Assembly: GCA_030041255.1 (NCBI GenBank)
Contig: JASHOF010000111.1
Location: 1 to 33,264 of the forward strand
Reading direction: 5' to 3'
Source: Acetobacteraceae bacterium
GTDB lineage: Bacteria > Pseudomonadota > Alphaproteobacteria > Acetobacterales > Acetobacteraceae
Length of the DNA: 33,264 nt
Position 1 is the stretch's first letter. Each line of letters begins with the position of its first letter. Both the position numbers and the translations under genes were made by a program. Below the pieces are notes generated by a model that was not told where the DNA came from, ran no database searches, and saw nothing but the letters and a program-made list of their open reading frames with translations. Positions 24,294 through 32,998 of the stretch are shown here, in pieces.

Positions 24294-25344
24294 CGTACTC
24301 CTCCAGGGCGAGGGCGGCGTAGCGGGTGCGGTGCAGGGAGGCGGAGCCGTAGAGATTGGCGTGCACCATGGCTTTGCGGAGGAAGAGACCGATGTCGGCC
24401 TCGTCGGTGTAGCCGATGCCGCCGTGGAGCTGGATCGCCTGGCGCGTGATGAAGAGAGAGGCGTCGGCGGCGCGCGCCTTGGCGCGGGAAACGGCAGCGC
24501 GGCAAACGGGAAGATCCGACTCGAGGTCGAGAGTAACGGCGGCGGATTGCACGCTGGCGCGCATCAGTTCCCATTGGATCTTGAGATCGGCCGCGCGATG
24601 GCGGAGCACCTGGAAGCGTGCGATTGGTTGGCCGAACTGCACGCGGGTGGCGAGGTAGGCGAGCGTGATCGCGAAGGCACGGCGCGAGAGGCCGAGGAGA
24701 TAGGCGGCAGTGGCCAGCGCAGCTTCTTCGAGCGCACGGTCGAGATGGCCGGGGAGCGGGGTTGCCGGAGCATGATCGAAGGTGATGGTGCCGAAAGTGC
24801 CGCCGTCCTGGGTACGATCGAGGGAGAGCATGACGCCCGCGGCATCGCGGGGCACAAGGGCCAGTCCTTCGCGTGCAGAGACGAGAAAAAAATCGGCGCC
24901 ACCGGCCATCGGCACGAAGAGCTTCCTGCCGGTGAGGCGGTCGTTGCGAAGGGTGGTGTCGGCAGCGGGATCGAGGCTGTTCGGCCGCTCCTGCCACGCG
25001 GGAATGACGAGGGAGGTGCCGGCGAGGAGATCGGAGAGCGGGGCGCCGGAAAGGACCCGGGCGGCCATGGCGGCAGAGATCAGCGGCTCGGGGACGAGGC
25101 CGGCGCCGAGTTCTTCGGCGAGGACGACGAAGCCGCGCATGCCGAGGCCGCTGCCGCCCTCGGATTCGGGAAGCGCCAATGAGGGCCAGCCGAAGTTGCA
25201 AATCTGCTTCCAGGTGGCACGGTCGAAGCCCGGGTCGGTGAATCGGAGAGCGCGGATGCGGCGAAGATCGCCGTGCGGGACAACGGCGGCGGCACTGTCG
25301 CGGACCATGCGGAGGCTTTCTCTGAACTCCCCGGCCTGATCCAT
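24286..25344 (-). CDS. Acyl-CoA dehydrogenase-like protein, partner of the adjacent gene
   Basis: A 352-residue divergent acyl-CoA dehydrogenase. The N-terminal helical part has ICNFGWPSLALPESEGGSGLGMRGFVVLAEELG, the C-terminal part TRVQFGQPIARFQVLRHRAADL and QLHGGIGYTDEADIGLFLRKA, both strong family signatures. The middle beta domain is weakly conserved and shortened, as is common in the partner subunit of heteromeric enzymes. ATG 25344 has GAGGA 6-7 nt upstream. It is the first gene of the unit; its stop overlaps the start of the 386-residue dehydrogenase gene. Confidence 0.88.
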   Translation of the reverse strand: MDQAGEFRESLRMVRDSAAAVVPHGDLRRIRALRFTDPGFDRATWKQICNFGWPSLALPESEGGSGLGMRGFVVLAEELGAGLVPEPLISAAMAARVLSGAPLSDLLAGTSLVIPAWQERPNSLDPAADTTLRNDRLTGRKLFVPMAGGADFFLVSAREGLALVPRDAAGVMLSLDRTQDGGTFGTITFDHAPATPLPGHLDRALEEAALATAAYLLGLSRRAFAITLAYLATRVQFGQPIARFQVLRHRAADLKIQWELMRASVQSAAVTLDLESDLPVCRAAVSRAKARAADASLFITRQAIQLHGGIGYTDEADIGLFLRKAMVHANLYGSASLHRTRYAALALEEYDA

Positions 25345-25670
25345 GGTTTTCCTCGCCTGGCCGGCAATGCTGGCGCGCGGGAGGTAGAGAGGTCAATGGG
25401 GTATCGCGATATCCTCACGGTCATCGGGTGAGGAAGGAGGTGACAAACCGAGGAAGTGCTGAATCCGTGGCGACCCTCGATTCGTTTGCGGGGAGCGCGC
25501 CATGGCGGAGGCGACATCGGACGGCGCGACATTCGACGAAACAGTCGTCTGGGACTGTCTGAATTTCTGTGTGTGAGGTGTCGTTCAGCCTCGCCCACCA
25601 TTGGGCGATCGATCGTCGGCAAGGGATCGCCGGGTCGGCAAGGGGATAGCGGCGGCGCGCGCCCGCCGGT
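25345..25670. other. 326-bp intergenic region between phaC and the acyl-CoA dehydrogenases
   Basis: No gene is supported. It contains a 6-bp hairpin ACAGTC/GACTGT near 25545-25560 and, next to the phaC stop, a GC-rich palindromic stretch (about 25651-25674) that could end the phaC transcript. The promoter for the dehydrogenase genes must lie here, but no strong match was seen by eye. Confidence 0.4.
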
Positions 25671-27470
25671 TCAGATCAGGCGCACCTTGACGTAGGAGCC
25701 GGGTGCCGGCTCGATCGGCTTCAGCTTGCCCTTGCCCGGAATGCGTGCCGGCACGCGCTCGCTGCCGTACGACGTCACCCAGCGCTGCCAGTCCGGCCAC
25801 CAGGAACCGGCCAGTTCGGCAGCATCCTTCAGCCAATCCTCCGGGTTCTCCGGCAGTTCCGGGTTGACCCAGTGATTGTATTTGCCGCTGTCCGGCGGGT
25901 TGACGATCCCGGCAATATGCCCGGAGGCCGCCAGTACGAAGCGGTTCTTGCCGCCGAGAAGGAGGGCGCCACGATAGGTGGCTTTCCACGGCGCGATGTG
26001 ATCCTCCCGGGTCGAGATGAAGTAGGCCGGCACGCGGATGCGCGAAAGGTCGATCGGCTCGCCATCGAGCGTGATGCCGCCCGGCTCGGCGAGCTTGTTC
26101 TCCTGGTACATCTTGCGGAGATAGAAACTGTGCATGCGGGCCGGCATACGCGTCGAATCGGAATTCCAGTACAGCAGGTCGAAGGGAAACGGATCGTTGC
26201 CGAGCAGGTAGTTGTTGACGACGAACGACCAGATCAGGTCGTTTGCCCTGAGCATGTTGAACGTCGTTGCCATCTCGCTGCCCTCGAGGTAGCCGCGGCG
26301 CTGCATCCGCTCCTCGAGCATCTTGAGCTGTTCCTCGTCGATGAAGACGTTGAGTTCGCCCGATTCGGCGAAGTCGAGCAGGCTCACAAAAAAGGTGGCG
26401 GTCTTGACCGGCTCCTTGCCTTTGGCAGCGAGCCAGGCCAGCGCCGAGCCGAGCAGCGTGCCGCCGAGGCAGTAGCCGATCGCGTTCACCTCCTGCTCGC
26501 CGGTCGCCTTCCTGATGGCATCCAGGCCGGCCAGCACGCCCTCCTTCATGTAGTCGTCGAATCCCTTGTCGGCGAGCTTCTCGTCCGGGTTCACCCAACT
26601 GACCATGAAGACGGTATGACCCTGTGAGACTGCCCAGCGCACGAAGCTGTTCTTCGGACGAAGATCGAGGATATAGAATTTGTTGATCCAGGGCGGAACG
26701 ATCAGCAGCGGGCGCTTCAGCACCGTGTCGGTCGATGGTGCATACTGGATGAGCTGCATCAGATCGTTCTGATAGATCACCTGTCCCGGGGAAACGGCAA
26801 TGTTGCCGCCGACCTGGAAGGCGTCGAGGTCGGTCATCTTGATATGCAGCCGCCCCTTCCCGCGATCGAGATCGGCGAGCAGGTTGGAGAGGCCCCTGAG
26901 CAGGTTCTCGCCCCCCGTTTCGGCGGTCTTGCGCAGCACCTCCGGGTTGGTGAGCACGAAATTGCTCGGGCTCATCGCCTCGACGAACTGGCGCGCATAG
27001 AAATCGACCTTCTGCGCCGTCTTCGGATCGAGCCCGTCCACCCGTCCGACCACGTCCTGCACGAACCGCGCGGACAGCAGATAGGATTGCTTGATGAAGT
27101 CGAAGATCTCGTTCTCCTTCCATGCCGCATCCTTGAACCGCCGGTCGGCCGGAGCGGCTTCGATCACCGGCTTGCTTTCGAGGCCCATGACACGCCGCGC
27201 GGTGTTCTGCCAGAGCGTCATGTAGTCCTGCCAGAAACCGAACTGGGCATGCATCAGCTCGGCCGGGCTCGTCATCAGGCGGGTCGTCATCTCGAGGAAT
27301 GCATGGCCGACATTCAGCGGATCGAACGGACGATCCGCCTCCGACTGCCGCTTCAGCCATTCGCTGACGATGCGCTGCGAACGTTCCGCCACGTCCGCCA
27401 TCGAGCGGCTGATGACGGTCGGATCAGGCAGCTTGAAGGCGGGGCCTTTCGGCTTTTCGGTGTCGGCCAT
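25671..27470 (-). CDS. phaC: Class I poly(3-hydroxyalkanoate) synthase
   Basis: A 599-residue PHA synthase that polymerises (R)-3-hydroxyacyl-CoA into storage granules. The lipase-like box GYCLGG carries the nucleophile C334, and the catalytic triad is completed by D490 (STREDH) and H518 (SGHIAG). The N-terminal domain (FDPLNVGHAFLEMTTRLMTSPAELMHAQ) and the length fit class I single-subunit enzymes. ATG 27470 is preceded by AAAGGA with 7-nt spacing. No phaA, phaB, phasin or phaR is in the window, so the gene stands alone; it is divergent from the lipoprotein gene across 103 bp. Confidence 0.96.
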   Translation of the reverse strand: MADTEKPKGPAFKLPDPTVISRSMADVAERSQRIVSEWLKRQSEADRPFDPLNVGHAFLEMTTRLMTSPAELMHAQFGFWQDYMTLWQNTARRVMGLESKPVIEAAPADRRFKDAAWKENEIFDFIKQSYLLSARFVQDVVGRVDGLDPKTAQKVDFYARQFVEAMSPSNFVLTNPEVLRKTAETGGENLLRGLSNLLADLDRGKGRLHIKMTDLDAFQVGGNIAVSPGQVIYQNDLMQLIQYAPSTDTVLKRPLLIVPPWINKFYILDLRPKNSFVRWAVSQGHTVFMVSWVNPDEKLADKGFDDYMKEGVLAGLDAIRKATGEQEVNAIGYCLGGTLLGSALAWLAAKGKEPVKTATFFVSLLDFAESGELNVFIDEEQLKMLEERMQRRGYLEGSEMATTFNMLRANDLIWSFVVNNYLLGNDPFPFDLLYWNSDSTRMPARMHSFYLRKMYQENKLAEPGGITLDGEPIDLSRIRVPAYFISTREDHIAPWKATYRGALLLGGKNRFVLAASGHIAGIVNPPDSGKYNHWVNPELPENPEDWLKDAAELAGSWWPDWQRWVTSYGSERVPARIPGKGKLKPIEPAPGSYVKVRLI

Positions 27471-27573
27471 GCGGGCGTCCTTTCCGCGGGACGATGGCCC
27501 GCGCTAAACCCTGGCCGCGGCGGCGAGCCGGGGCGGGAACATGCTATGCGGCAGCGGCGTACCTAGTCGGAAC

Positions 27574-28464
27574 ATGGGAACGGTTCAAGCTGTGCCAGAA
27601 ACGCCTTGTCGAACCATTACAAAAGCAGCGCTGCTCGTGCTCCTGGGCACGCTCTCCGGCTGTGCCTCGGGGCCGGATGCCATCAATCCGATCACCTGGT
27701 GGCACAACCTCGAGGGTGGGCCGATCGCCCAAAAGCGCCAGCCGCCGCCGGGTGCTGCAACGCCCTATCCGAACCTCGCGAACGTACCGACCGCGCCCGC
27801 GTTCCTCCCCGCGGCAGAGCGCGACCGGATTTCCGCAGCGCTGCTCGCCGACCGCACGCGCATCGAGCAGCAGACGGTCCTGGAGCCGCTGCCCGATGCC
27901 CCGACGAACGGCGCCAGCGATACCAACGCCACGCTCCTGGCCCCGGCTTCCACCCCGCCGTCTGCACAACCCGCCGCTGCCAGCGCCAGCCTGCCCGCGG
28001 TCAGCAGCCAGCCGGCCTCTCAGCCTTCTCCTGTCCAGGCGCCACCGGAGCCAGCGAGCGTCGCGGCCGCGACAGCCGTCCTGCCAGCGGTCCCGCTGGC
28101 GCCGCCGCCACCGCCTGCCCTGGCCGGCATCGGGCTGCTCGGGCCACCGCCGGCGCCTTCTTTCGCAACTGCCCAAGGCGGCCTCGAGATCGGCTTTGCG
28201 CCCGGCTCGAGCGTGCTCTCCGCGGCCGATCGCGCCCGCCTGGCGGCGCTTGCTCACCGCCGCCGCCGTGCGGCCGTGGCGGTGACCGGCTTTGGCGATG
28301 CCAAAGAAAGCGATGCGGCGGCGCAATCGGTTGCCCTGGAGCTCGGCCTCGCACGGGCAGAGGCGGTCGCAACGACATTGGCCGCCGCCGGCGTGCCGGA
28401 GAGCGCGCTCCGTCTGCAAGCGGAGGCCTCGGGCATCGGCGCCATCGTTGAGCTCGTCCGGTAG
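27574..28464 (+). CDS. Lipoprotein with Pro/Ala-rich linker and OmpA-like C-terminal domain
   Basis: A 296-residue protein. Residues 19-30 (ALLVLLGTLSGC) form a hydrophobic segment and lipobox with the lipidated cysteine at C30. Residues about 55-200 are a Pro/Ala/Ser-rich linker long enough to span periplasm or peptidoglycan. The C-terminal 90 residues (GLEIGFAPGSSVLSAADRARLAALA ... VTGFGD ... LGLARAEAVATTLAAAGVPESALRLQAEA) resemble the OmpA/MotB peptidoglycan-binding fold, somewhat degenerate. An N-terminal WWHNLEGG segment recurs in alphaproteobacterial lipoproteins as far as I recall. Start ATG 27574 is tentative; another ATG in frame is at 27541. Confidence 0.75.
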   Translation: MGTVQAVPETPCRTITKAALLVLLGTLSGCASGPDAINPITWWHNLEGGPIAQKRQPPPGAATPYPNLANVPTAPAFLPAAERDRISAALLADRTRIEQQTVLEPLPDAPTNGASDTNATLLAPASTPPSAQPAAASASLPAVSSQPASQPSPVQAPPEPASVAAATAVLPAVPLAPPPPPALAGIGLLGPPPAPSFATAQGGLEIGFAPGSSVLSAADRARLAALAHRRRRAAVAVTGFGDAKESDAAAQSVALELGLARAEAVATTLAAAGVPESALRLQAEASGIGAIVELVR

Positions 28465-28612
28465 GCGGCGGGCGGAGGGTTGAACCAGGCCTGCCGGGCG
28501 CGCCAGAATTGCAGCCGCGCCGCCGACTCGGCGTATCGGACGACCCCCTTCTCCGGGCTGCCTTTGCCGAGCAGGATTCCGTGCGACGAGTGAACCACTT
28601 CAGCGTGCAGCC

Positions 28613-29941
28613 GTGCCGCCGCCCGCGGCTCCGCCCCAGGCGCAGAAAGTGACCCGCCCGCTTTCCGTGGCGCTCGCCGGCCTCGGCACGGTCGGCTCGG
28701 GCGTGCTCTCTCTTTTGCGCGACAATGCTGACGTGGTTCGTGCGCGCGCCGGCCGCCCGGTTGTGGTGACCGCCGTCTCGGCACGGACTCGCACGCGGGA
28801 ACGCAGCGCGGCGCTGGCGGGGCTGCGCTGGTTCGATGACCCGCTCGCTCTGGCAGCCGATCCCGCGGTGGACGTGGTGGTCGAGGTGATCGGCGGCTCG
28901 GAAGGCATCGCGCGTGAGCTTGTCGAGGCGGCGCTCGGCCATGGCAAGCCCGTGGTGACGGCCAACAAGGCGCTGATCGCGGTGCACGGCGCGGCCCTCG
29001 CGGCGGCCGCCGAACGCCAGCATGCCCAACTTGCCTTCGAGGCCGCGGTCGCCGGCGGCATTCCGGTGATCAAGGCGCTGCGCGAGGGGCTGGCCGGCAA
29101 CCGCATTGCCCGCGTGGCCGGGATCCTGAACGGCACCTGCAATTACATTCTCACGGCGATGCGCGAAGAGCGGCGCGAATTCGCCGATGTGCTGGCAGAG
29201 GCGCAGCGTCTCGGCTACGCCGAAGCCGACCCGACAGTCGACATCGAGGGGGTCGACGCAGCGCACAAGCTCGCTATTCTCGCAGCACTCGCCTTCGGTC
29301 GTCCGGTCGCCTTCTCCGATGTGCATATCGAGGGAATCCGCCGCGTATCGCAACTCGATATCGCCTTCGCCGGCGAGCTTGGTTATCGCATCAAGCTGCT
29401 CGGCATCGCCGAGCGGGCCGATGGCGGCATCTCCGCCCGGGTTCATCCGGCGATGGTTCCCGCCGCTGCCCCGCTCGCGCGTGTCGATGGTGTGACCAAC
29501 GCGGTGGTGGCCGAAGGAGATTTCGTCGGCCGCGTAGTGCTGGAAGGAGCCGGCGCCGGAGCGGGGCCGACGGCCTCGGCGATCGTTGCGGATCTGATCG
29601 ATCTCGCCCGCGGCCGGCTGACCCCGGTCTGGGGCGCCGCGGCGGACGCACTGACGCCCCTGCCCGCGGTGCCGATCCTCGCGCATGACGGCTGTTATTA
29701 TCTCCGCCTGATGGTGGTCGATCGCCCGGGCGTTATCGCCGATGTCACGGCAGTTTTGCGTGATCTTGGCGTGTCGCTCGAATCGATGCTGCAGCGCGGC
29801 CGGGCGCCGGGCGAGGCAGTGCCGGTGGTGATGGTGACGCACGAGACACGCGAGGAAGCGATGCGCGCTGCCCTCGCGCGGATCGCCGCACTCGAGGCGG
29901 TGCTGGAAGAACCGGTGTTGATCCGGATCGAACTGGCTTGA
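28613..29941 (+). CDS. hom: Homoserine dehydrogenase
   Basis: A 442-residue enzyme reducing aspartate semialdehyde to homoserine in threonine/methionine synthesis. The NAD(P)-binding motif is GLGTVGSG (residues 23-30). TANKALIAVHG, the conserved NGTCNYIL and EADPTVDIEGVDAAHK follow, and a C-terminal ACT domain begins YYLRLMVVDRPGVIADV, suggesting threonine feedback. The start is uncertain: GTG 28613 gives the full length; GTG 28649 would start VTRPLSVALAGLG, nearer to typical family N-termini. The 148-bp gap before it holds no gene. glpX follows after 16 bp. Confidence 0.95.
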   Translation: MPPPAAPPQAQKVTRPLSVALAGLGTVGSGVLSLLRDNADVVRARAGRPVVVTAVSARTRTRERSAALAGLRWFDDPLALAADPAVDVVVEVIGGSEGIARELVEAALGHGKPVVTANKALIAVHGAALAAAAERQHAQLAFEAAVAGGIPVIKALREGLAGNRIARVAGILNGTCNYILTAMREERREFADVLAEAQRLGYAEADPTVDIEGVDAAHKLAILAALAFGRPVAFSDVHIEGIRRVSQLDIAFAGELGYRIKLLGIAERADGGISARVHPAMVPAAAPLARVDGVTNAVVAEGDFVGRVVLEGAGAGAGPTASAIVADLIDLARGRLTPVWGAAADALTPLPAVPILAHDGCYYLRLMVVDRPGVIADVTAVLRDLGVSLESMLQRGRAPGEAVPVVMVTHETREEAMRAALARIAALEAVLEEPVLIRIELA

Positions 29942-29957
29942 GGCGGAGGAGGGGGCG

Positions 29958-30953
29958 ATGCAGGGCGGGGCACCACGGCCGGATCAGGTGACGGACCGCA
30001 ACCTGGCGCTCGAGCTGGTGCGGGTGACCGAGGCCGCCGCGCTCGCCGCCTCGCGCTGGATGGGGCGCGGTCGCAAGAACGAGGCCGACGGCGCGGCCGT
30101 CGCCGCCATGCGGCGCGCCTTCGATTCGGTCGCCATCTCCGGCACGGTCGTCATCGGCGAGGGCGAGATGGACGAAGCGCCGATGCTTTTCATCGGCGAG
30201 AAGGTCGGCTGTGGTGGACCGGCTATGGACATCGCGGTCGATCCGCTCGAGGGCACGACGGGCACGGCCAAAGGCGGCCCGAACGCCATGGCCGTGGTGG
30301 CGCTGGCCGAGCGCGGGCAGTTCCTGCACGCCCCGGATATCTATATGCAGAAGATCGCGGTCGGCGGCGGCCTGCCGGAGGGAGTCGTGGATCTCGACGC
30401 GTCGGTGGCAGAGAATTTGCGCAACCTGGCGCGCGCCAAGAACCGCGAGATCGGCGATCTGGTGGTCTGCATCCTCGATCGCGAGCGTCATGCCGAGTTG
30501 ATCGGGCACTGCCGCGAGGCCGGCGCGCGCATCGTGCTCATCCCCGACGGCGACGTGGCGGGCGTGATCGCAACGGCGCAGCCGGATACCGGGGTTGATC
30601 TCTACATGGGTTCGGGCGGGGCACCGGAGGGCGTGCTCGCGGCAGCCGCGCTGCGTGCCATCGGCGGGCAGATGCAGGGGAGGCTCCTGTTCGAGAACGA
30701 GGCGCAGATCGAACGGGTGCGCAGCATGGGAATTTCCGATCCGAACCGCAAATACGCGATTACCGAGATGGCCGGCGGGGACGTCATGTTCGCCGCCACC
30801 GGGGTGACGAGCGGGGCGATGTTGCGCGGCGTCAGGCGTTTCGGACCGGGAGCGGTCACCCATTCGCTGGTCATGCGCAGCAAGTCGGGCACCGTGCGCT
30901 ACATCGAATCGCATCACAACTTCCTCACCAAGACCTGGTGGACCCAGATTTGA
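29958..30953 (+). CDS. glpX: Class II fructose-1,6-bisphosphatase
   Basis: A 331-residue GlpX-type phosphatase. The metal-binding motifs GEGEMDEAPML (residues 68-78) and DPLEGTT (95-101) are intact, with the further conserved KIAVG, DGDVAG and GSGGAPEGVLAAAA segments. It acts in gluconeogenesis and, if present, the Calvin cycle. GGAGGAGGGG precedes ATG 29958. It follows hom by 16 bp and overlaps recJ, so hom-glpX-recJ is probably one transcript. Confidence 0.95.
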   Translation: MQGGAPRPDQVTDRNLALELVRVTEAAALAASRWMGRGRKNEADGAAVAAMRRAFDSVAISGTVVIGEGEMDEAPMLFIGEKVGCGGPAMDIAVDPLEGTTGTAKGGPNAMAVVALAERGQFLHAPDIYMQKIAVGGGLPEGVVDLDASVAENLRNLARAKNREIGDLVVCILDRERHAELIGHCREAGARIVLIPDGDVAGVIATAQPDTGVDLYMGSGGAPEGVLAAAALRAIGGQMQGRLLFENEAQIERVRSMGISDPNRKYAITEMAGGDVMFAATGVTSGAMLRGVRRFGPGAVTHSLVMRSKSGTVRYIESHHNFLTKTWWTQI

Positions 30954-32725
30954 CCACCCCGGCACCGGCGCTCGGCGTCGCGCGCAGCCTGAGCGGGCGC
31001 CGCTGGGTCTGGCGCGAGGCCGAAGAGCGGCTCGGGCTTGCCATCGCAGAGCAGCTCGGCGTGCCGGAACTGCTCGGTCGCGTGCTCGCATCGCGCGGCA
31101 TCGCACGCGAAGCAGCCGGCGGTTTCCTCGCCCCGACACTGCGCGCGATGTTGCCCGACCCCTCACTCCTCAAAGACATGGATCGCGCCGCCGATCGGCT
31201 GGCCGAGGCGGTTCTCGGGCGCGAAGCGGTCGCCGTGTTCGGCGATTACGACGTTGACGGCGCCTGCTCGGCCGCGCTGATCACGTGCGTCCTCGGCAGC
31301 CTTGGCGTGCCCGCCGTGACCTACGTGCCGGATCGGCTCAAGGAGGGTTTCGGGCCGAACAGCGCGGCACTCCGCGGGCTCGCCCGGCGCGGCGCCAGGC
31401 TGATCATCTGCACCGATTGCGGCAGCAGTGCGCACGATGCCCTGGCCTCGCTCGCGGGAGAGGCGGAGGTGATCGTGCTCGATCATCACAAGGTCGAGTC
31501 GCCCCCTCCGGTTCTCGCGTTGATCAATCCGAACCGCCTCGACGACGATTCCGGTCTCGGCGGCCTGTGCGCGACGGCAGTCGCCTTCCTCGCCGCGGTG
31601 GCGCTTCTCAGATCGCTCCGCCGCCGCGGATTCTTTGCCGGGCGTGCCGAGCCGGACCTCCTTTCCTTTCTCGATCTGGTGGCGCTTGCCACGGTCTGTG
31701 ACGTCATGCCGCTCACCGGGCTCAACCGGGCGTTCGTTGCTCAGGGTCTCAAGGTCATGGCCTGGCGGGAGCGTCCGGGGATCGCGAGTCTCATGGCCGT
31801 CGCCGAGGTGATGGGCGGGCCGACCACGGAGAGCTGTGGTTTCATCCTCGGGCCGCGCATCAACGCCGCCGGGCGTATCGCTGAGGCGGATCTCGGGTTG
31901 AAGCTGCTCCTGGCACCGGACCTGGCTTCGGCCGAGCCGCTGGCGCGTCAGCTCGAGGCGGTGAATCGCACCCGCCAGGGGGTCGAAGCAACCGTGCTGG
32001 AGGGCGCGATGGCGGAAGCCGCCGCCCAGGCGGAAGCCGGCATGCCGGTGCTGCTGGCAAGCGGGGCCGGCTGGCATCCGGGCGTGGTCGGAATCGTCGC
32101 CGGGCGGATCAAGGAACGCTTCAACCGCCCGGCCTGTGTGCTCGGCGTGGCCGGTCAGCTCGCCAAGGGCTCCGGGCGGTCGGTGCCGGGGCTCGATCTC
32201 GGTGCGGCGGTGATTGCCGCCCGCCAGAAAGGGATGCTGGAAACCGGCGGGGGCCATGCGATGGCGGCCGGCTTCTCTCTTTCCTGTAGCCGCCTCGCCG
32301 CCTTCCATGCCTTCCTCAACGAGCGGCTGGCGGCCGCCGCGGAACTGCCCGGTGCGGCCGATCTGCCGGTCGAGGGTGCGCTTTCGGTGCGCGGTGCGAC
32401 CGCCGAGCTGGCTGAACTTCTCGCCCGGCTGGCGCCGTTCGGCGCCGGCAACGAGGAGCCGGTCCTGGTGCTGCCGCGCGTGCGTGTGCTGAGGGCGGAC
32501 AGGGTCGGGCGGGAAGGGCGGAGCATCCGCGCCATCGTTGCCGACGAGGACGGGTTGGGCGGGCGAATCAAGGCGATCGCCTTCCGCGCCGCCAATGGCA
32601 CTCTGGCGGCACCTCTGCTCGAACGTGCCGGCCGGCTGCTTCACCTGGCCGGCCATCTGCGGGTCGATCGCTGGAACAGGGCGAGTGCGCCCGGCTTCGT
32701 CATCACCGATGCGGCCTTGGCGTGA
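30938..32725 (+). CDS. recJ: Single-stranded-DNA-specific exonuclease RecJ
   Basis: A 595-residue DHH-family 5'-3' exonuclease used in recombination and mismatch repair. The metal ligands are in FGDYDVDG (101-108), TDCGSS (159-164) and LDHHKV (181-186). LGPRINAAGRI and the DHHA1 glycine-rich motif GGGHAMAAGF follow, and the C-terminal RecJ OB domain (LAPFGAGNEEPVLVL) completes the protein. GTG 30938 gives the longest form, overlapping glpX by 16 bp; TTG 30950, overlapping the glpX TGA, is an alternative. The gene ends 30 bp before the tRNA. Confidence 0.95.
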   Translation: MDPDLTTPAPALGVARSLSGRRWVWREAEERLGLAIAEQLGVPELLGRVLASRGIAREAAGGFLAPTLRAMLPDPSLLKDMDRAADRLAEAVLGREAVAVFGDYDVDGACSAALITCVLGSLGVPAVTYVPDRLKEGFGPNSAALRGLARRGARLIICTDCGSSAHDALASLAGEAEVIVLDHHKVESPPPVLALINPNRLDDDSGLGGLCATAVAFLAAVALLRSLRRRGFFAGRAEPDLLSFLDLVALATVCDVMPLTGLNRAFVAQGLKVMAWRERPGIASLMAVAEVMGGPTTESCGFILGPRINAAGRIAEADLGLKLLLAPDLASAEPLARQLEAVNRTRQGVEATVLEGAMAEAAAQAEAGMPVLLASGAGWHPGVVGIVAGRIKERFNRPACVLGVAGQLAKGSGRSVPGLDLGAAVIAARQKGMLETGGGHAMAAGFSLSCSRLAAFHAFLNERLAAAAELPGAADLPVEGALSVRGATAELAELLARLAPFGAGNEEPVLVLPRVRVLRADRVGREGRSIRAIVADEDGLGGRIKAIAFRAANGTLAAPLLERAGRLLHLAGHLRVDRWNRASAPGFVITDAALA

Positions 32726-32755
32726 GCCTGGATTTCCTTTAGCAGCGGGCTTTCC

Positions 32756-32831
32756 GTCCCGTTCGTCTAGAGGCCTAGGACACCAGCCTTTCACGTTGGT
32801 AACACGGGTTCGAATCCCGTACGGGACGCCA
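32756..32831 (+). tRNA. tRNA-Glu (anticodon TTC)
   Basis: A 76-nt cloverleaf with encoded CCA. The acceptor stem GTCCCGT (32756-32762) pairs with ACGGGAC (32821-32827), followed by discriminator G and CCA. The anticodon stem CCAGC/GTTGG encloses loop CTTTCAC with TTC at 32790-32792. The T arm ACGGG-TTCGAAT-CCCGT is canonical. It lies 30 bp after recJ. Confidence 0.97.
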
Positions 32832-32943
32832 TTCCTACGCCAGAGCACGACACGGTAGCCGCCAACGCGCCATCGGCCCTCCATGACGGGAACCGGCAAA
32901 TCGACCCCGCCGCACCGTGATGTCGCTTGGCGCAACGCACCTC

Positions 32944-32973
32944 TTGGCTGTTATGTGTAACATAACATATAAC
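32944..32973 (+). promoter_or_regulatory. Promoter with embedded operator for the HigB-type toxin gene
   Basis: TTGGCT (32944-32949) and TATAAC (32968-32973) with an 18-bp spacer make a good sigma-70 promoter, in an AT-rich patch that stands out in this GC-rich window. The spacer holds an inverted repeat GTTATG (32950-32955) and CATAAC (32961-32966) with a 5-bp centre, as expected for autorepression by a toxin-antitoxin complex. Confidence 0.6.
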
Positions 32974-32998
32974 GGACTGCGGCAGGCGACAAGACGGC

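Noticed and set aside
26844-27566. Plus-strand frame opposite phaC
   Set aside because: phaC has its full catalytic triad and normal length; the opposing frame is a high-GC shadow.
28001-29842. 613-codon minus-strand frame over the lipoprotein and hom genes
   Set aside because: It covers two genes with recognisable domains on the other strand and has shadow-like composition.
31163-32935. 590-codon minus-strand frame over recJ and the tRNA
   Set aside because: It is antisense to recJ, and its PYGIRTRV segment is the familiar reverse reading of a tRNA T arm and acceptor.
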